From positions 1 to 7,287 of the forward strand of contig CABSRC010000083.1 in the NCBI GenBank assembly GCA_902480035.1: a DNA stretch of 7,287 nt, in the 5' to 3' direction. The stretch is from an uncultured Streptococcus sp. (GTDB lineage: Bacteria > Bacillota > Bacilli > Lactobacillales > Streptococcaceae). Position 1 is the first letter of the stretch; every line of letters begins with the position of its first letter. The notes under the pieces were generated by a model. The model was not told the DNA's origin. It saw only the letters and a list, made by a program, of their open reading frames with translations, and did not search any database. The position numbers and the translations under genes were made by a program. Of this stretch, positions 5,834 through 7,287 are shown in pieces.

Positions 5834-5970
5834 GAGAGTGGGACAGAAATCGGTAATTCGTTAGAATTCGATTTCGTCGTCCCACCTCCGCACAGTTGAG
5901 TAGGGCTATAAAAGCTGATGAAATCAGCGTAGTAGAGCCCACTCAACCACTGCGTCTTGCTCGACAATGC
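5834..5970. repeat. Intergenic double-hairpin repeat element (streptococcal, GTGGGAC/GTCCCAC type)
   Basis: Two stem-loops lie in tandem. The first has GTGGGAC (5838-5844) with GTCCCAC (5879-5885), then GAAATCG (5846-5852) with CGATTTC (5869-5875), then AATTC/GAATT (5855-5859 with 5864-5868) around a GTTA loop. The second has CGCA/TGCG (5889-5892 with 5951-5954), GTTGAGT/ACTCAAC (5895-5901 with 5941-5947), GGGCT/AGCCC (5903-5907 with 5936-5940) and an inner hairpin GCTGAT/ATCAGC (5914-5919 with 5923-5928). No ORF here is credible. From memory, near-identical sequences recur in intergenic regions of several viridans streptococci, but I could not search, and only one copy is in this window. The exact ends are uncertain. 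It could be a mobile miniature element, a processed RNA, or a 3'-UTR structure of pgk. Confidence 0.65.
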
Positions 5971-5976
5971 AAAGAC

Positions 5977-6014
5977 AATTAAGAGGCTGGGACTTTTGTC
6001 CCAGCCTCTTAATT
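5977..6014 (-). terminator. Stem-loop terminator of pgk
   Basis: AATTAAGAGGCTGGGAC (5977-5993) and GTCCCAGCCTCTTAATT (5998-6014) form a perfect 17-bp stem with a 4-base loop. It lies 9 bp after the pgk stop. Read on the minus strand, the GC-rich core is followed by TTAATTGTCTTT, a moderately U-rich tail. Its GGGAC core echoes the adjacent repeat element, so it may be part of that element or of a related family. Confidence 0.8.
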
Positions 6015-6023
6015 CTCATTAGA

Positions 6024-7223
6024 TTATTTATCTGTAAGAGCAGCCAATCCTGGAAGTTCTTTACCTTCAAGGAGTTCCATAGAAGCACCACCACCAGTAG
6101 AGATCCATGAGAATTTGTCTGCACGTCCAAGGTTGATCGCTGCGGCAGCTGAGTCACCACCACCGATGATTGATTTAACGCCTGGTTGTTTCACGATAGC
6201 GTCCATCACACCGATTGTACCAGCTTGGAAGTCAGGGTTTTCAAATACACCCATAGGACCATTCCATACAACTGTTTTCGCACCAGTCAATTCTTGGTCG
6301 AATTTAGCGATTGATTTAGGACCGATATCAAGACCAAGGAAGCCTGGATCTACTGCTTCACCTTCAGTGTCTTTCACTTCAGTGTAGTCAGCAAATGCGT
6401 TTGCTTCTTTTGAGTCAACTGGCAAGATCAATTTGCCGTTTGATTTTTCAAGAAGAGCTTTCGCCACATCCAATTTGTCTTCTTCTACAAGTGAGTTACC
6501 GATTTCGATACCTTGAGCTTTGTAGAACGTGTAAGTCATCCCACCACCGATAAGAACTTTATCAGCTTTTTCAAGCAAGTTTTCGATAACACCGATCTTG
6601 TCAGATACTTTAGATCCACCAAGGATAGCTACGAATGGACGTTCTGGAGCTTCAACTGCTTCTTTGATGTAAGCAATTTCGTTTTCAAGAAGGAATCCAG
6701 CAACGGCTTTATCAACGTTTGCAGAGATACCAACGTTAGATGCGTGTGCACGGTGAGCAGTACCGAAGGCATCGTTTACAAAGATACCATCTCCAAGTGA
6801 TGCCCAGTATTTACCAAGTTCAGGATCGTTTTTAGATTCTTTCTTGCCGTCAACATCTTCGAAACGAGTGTTTTCAACCAAGAGAACTTGTCCATCTTCA
6901 AGAGCATTAACAGCTGCTTCCAATTCAGCACCACGTGTAACACCTGGGATAAATTTAACGTCTTGACCCAATTTAGCAGCCAAATCAGCAGCTACAGGAG
7001 CAAGTGATTTACCTTCTTTATCTGCTTCTTCTTTTACACGTCCAAGGTGAGAGAAGAGGATTGCACGTCCACCTTGTTCAAGGATATACTTGATAGTTGG
7101 AAGAGCTGCAGTGATACGGTTATCGTTAGTGATCACGCCATCTTTTACAGGAACGTTGAAGTCAACACGAACGAGAACTTTTTTCCCTTTCAAGTCAACG
7201 TCTTTAACAGTCAATTTTGCCAT
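6024..7223 (-). CDS. pgk: Phosphoglycerate kinase
   Basis: Cytoplasmic glycolytic enzyme that transfers phosphate from 1,3-bisphosphoglycerate to ADP, giving ATP and 3-phosphoglycerate. The protein is 399 aa, the usual streptococcal length. Substrate-side motifs: VLVRVDFNVP (16-25), Arg36, SHLGR (58-62), ENTRF (117-121) and GTAHRAHAS (155-163). Nucleotide-side motifs: GGSKVSDKI (202-210), GGGMTYTF (227-234), NGPMGVFE (321-328), GGGDSAAA (354-361) and STGGGASMELLEG (376-388). The ATG at 7223 has AAGGAG (7238-7233) 9 nt upstream. Codon use is restricted and regular (for example GGT, GTT, GAA), as expected for a strongly expressed glycolytic gene. It has its own promoter and terminator. The frame is full and intact. 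Confidence 0.98.
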   Translation of the reverse strand: MAKLTVKDVDLKGKKVLVRVDFNVPVKDGVITNDNRITAALPTIKYILEQGGRAILFSHLGRVKEEADKEGKSLAPVAADLAAKLGQDVKFIPGVTRGAELEAAVNALEDGQVLLVENTRFEDVDGKKESKNDPELGKYWASLGDGIFVNDAFGTAHRAHASNVGISANVDKAVAGFLLENEIAYIKEAVEAPERPFVAILGGSKVSDKIGVIENLLEKADKVLIGGGMTYTFYKAQGIEIGNSLVEEDKLDVAKALLEKSNGKLILPVDSKEANAFADYTEVKDTEGEAVDPGFLGLDIGPKSIAKFDQELTGAKTVVWNGPMGVFENPDFQAGTIGVMDAIVKQPGVKSIIGGGDSAAAAINLGRADKFSWISTGGGASMELLEGKELPGLAALTDK

Positions 7224-7257
7224 AAGATATGACTCCTTCTTTTTTTAATACATGATA

Positions 7258-7266
7258 ATTATATCA
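7258..7266 (-). promoter_or_regulatory. Extended -10 of the pgk promoter
   Basis: On the minus strand TGATATAAT occupies 7266-7258, a TGn-extended perfect -10 about 35 bp upstream of the pgk ATG. The -35 position (about 7286-7281, TACCTC) is a poor match and sits at the window edge. Any upstream activator or catabolite site would lie outside the window. Confidence 0.7.
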
Positions 7267-7287
7267 CAAAAGCTGTAAAAGAGGTAG

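Noticed and set aside
5782..5967. Minus-strand frame of 61 codons across the repeat element
   Set aside because: It spans both palindromic hairpins, lacks a ribosome-binding site, and its composition follows from the repeat.
1..7287. Mobile element, defence island or CRISPR
   Set aside because: No transposase, integrase, spaced direct repeats or defence-type gene could be found. All complete genes are recognisable chromosomal families.

Overview
The window looks like chromosomal housekeeping DNA from a viridans-group Streptococcus. A sanguinis/mitis-type species fits best, but I cannot name the species from memory alone. The evidence is an RpoY-RNase J1 pair, a streptococcal glnR-glnA operon with a TGTNA-N7-TNACA operator, the pgk / ArAE-family / glnR / glnA gene order, extended -10 promoters (TGnTATAAT), and an intergenic GTGGGAC/GTCCCAC double-hairpin repeat of a kind I associate with this genus. 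I see no transposase, integrase, CRISPR array, tRNA, rRNA, toxin-antitoxin pair or defence gene.

Layout, left to right. Positions 1-1101 (minus strand) hold the downstream part of a TsaB-RimI operon. tsaB overlaps rimI by the four bases ATGA, and rimI runs off the left edge. Positions 1102-1393 are a divergent intergenic region. It carries a probable tsaB promoter, a good rpoY promoter, and an rpoY leader of about 100 nt that can fold into a compact branched RNA. Positions 1394-3310 (plus strand) hold rpoY (RNA polymerase epsilon subunit) and rnjA (RNase J1), 3 bp apart. Positions 3311-3411 hold two hairpins separating the convergent 3' ends of rnjA and glnA. Positions 3412-5157 (minus) are the glnR-glnA operon, with promoter and GlnR operator at about 5178-5229. 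Positions 5225-5758 (minus) encode a small ArAE/FUSC-like membrane protein whose terminator hairpin overlaps the glnR operator and -35 box. Positions 5834-5970 are the double-hairpin repeat, and 5977-6014 are a perfect stem-loop terminator after pgk. Positions 6024-7223 (minus) are pgk, with its ribosome-binding site and extended -10 before the right edge.

The genes form independent transcription units. TsaB-RimI serve tRNA t6A modification and ribosomal protein S18 acetylation. RpoY-RNase J1 link RNA polymerase with RNA decay. GlnR-GlnA form the glutamine synthesis and nitrogen-sensing feedback loop. Pgk is glycolytic. The coding content is ordinary. The points that merit a second look are non-coding: the structured rpoY-rnjA leader with a possible short upstream ORF and anti-Shine-Dalgarno stretch, the compressed terminator/operator/promoter at glnR, and the repeat between pgk and the membrane-protein gene.
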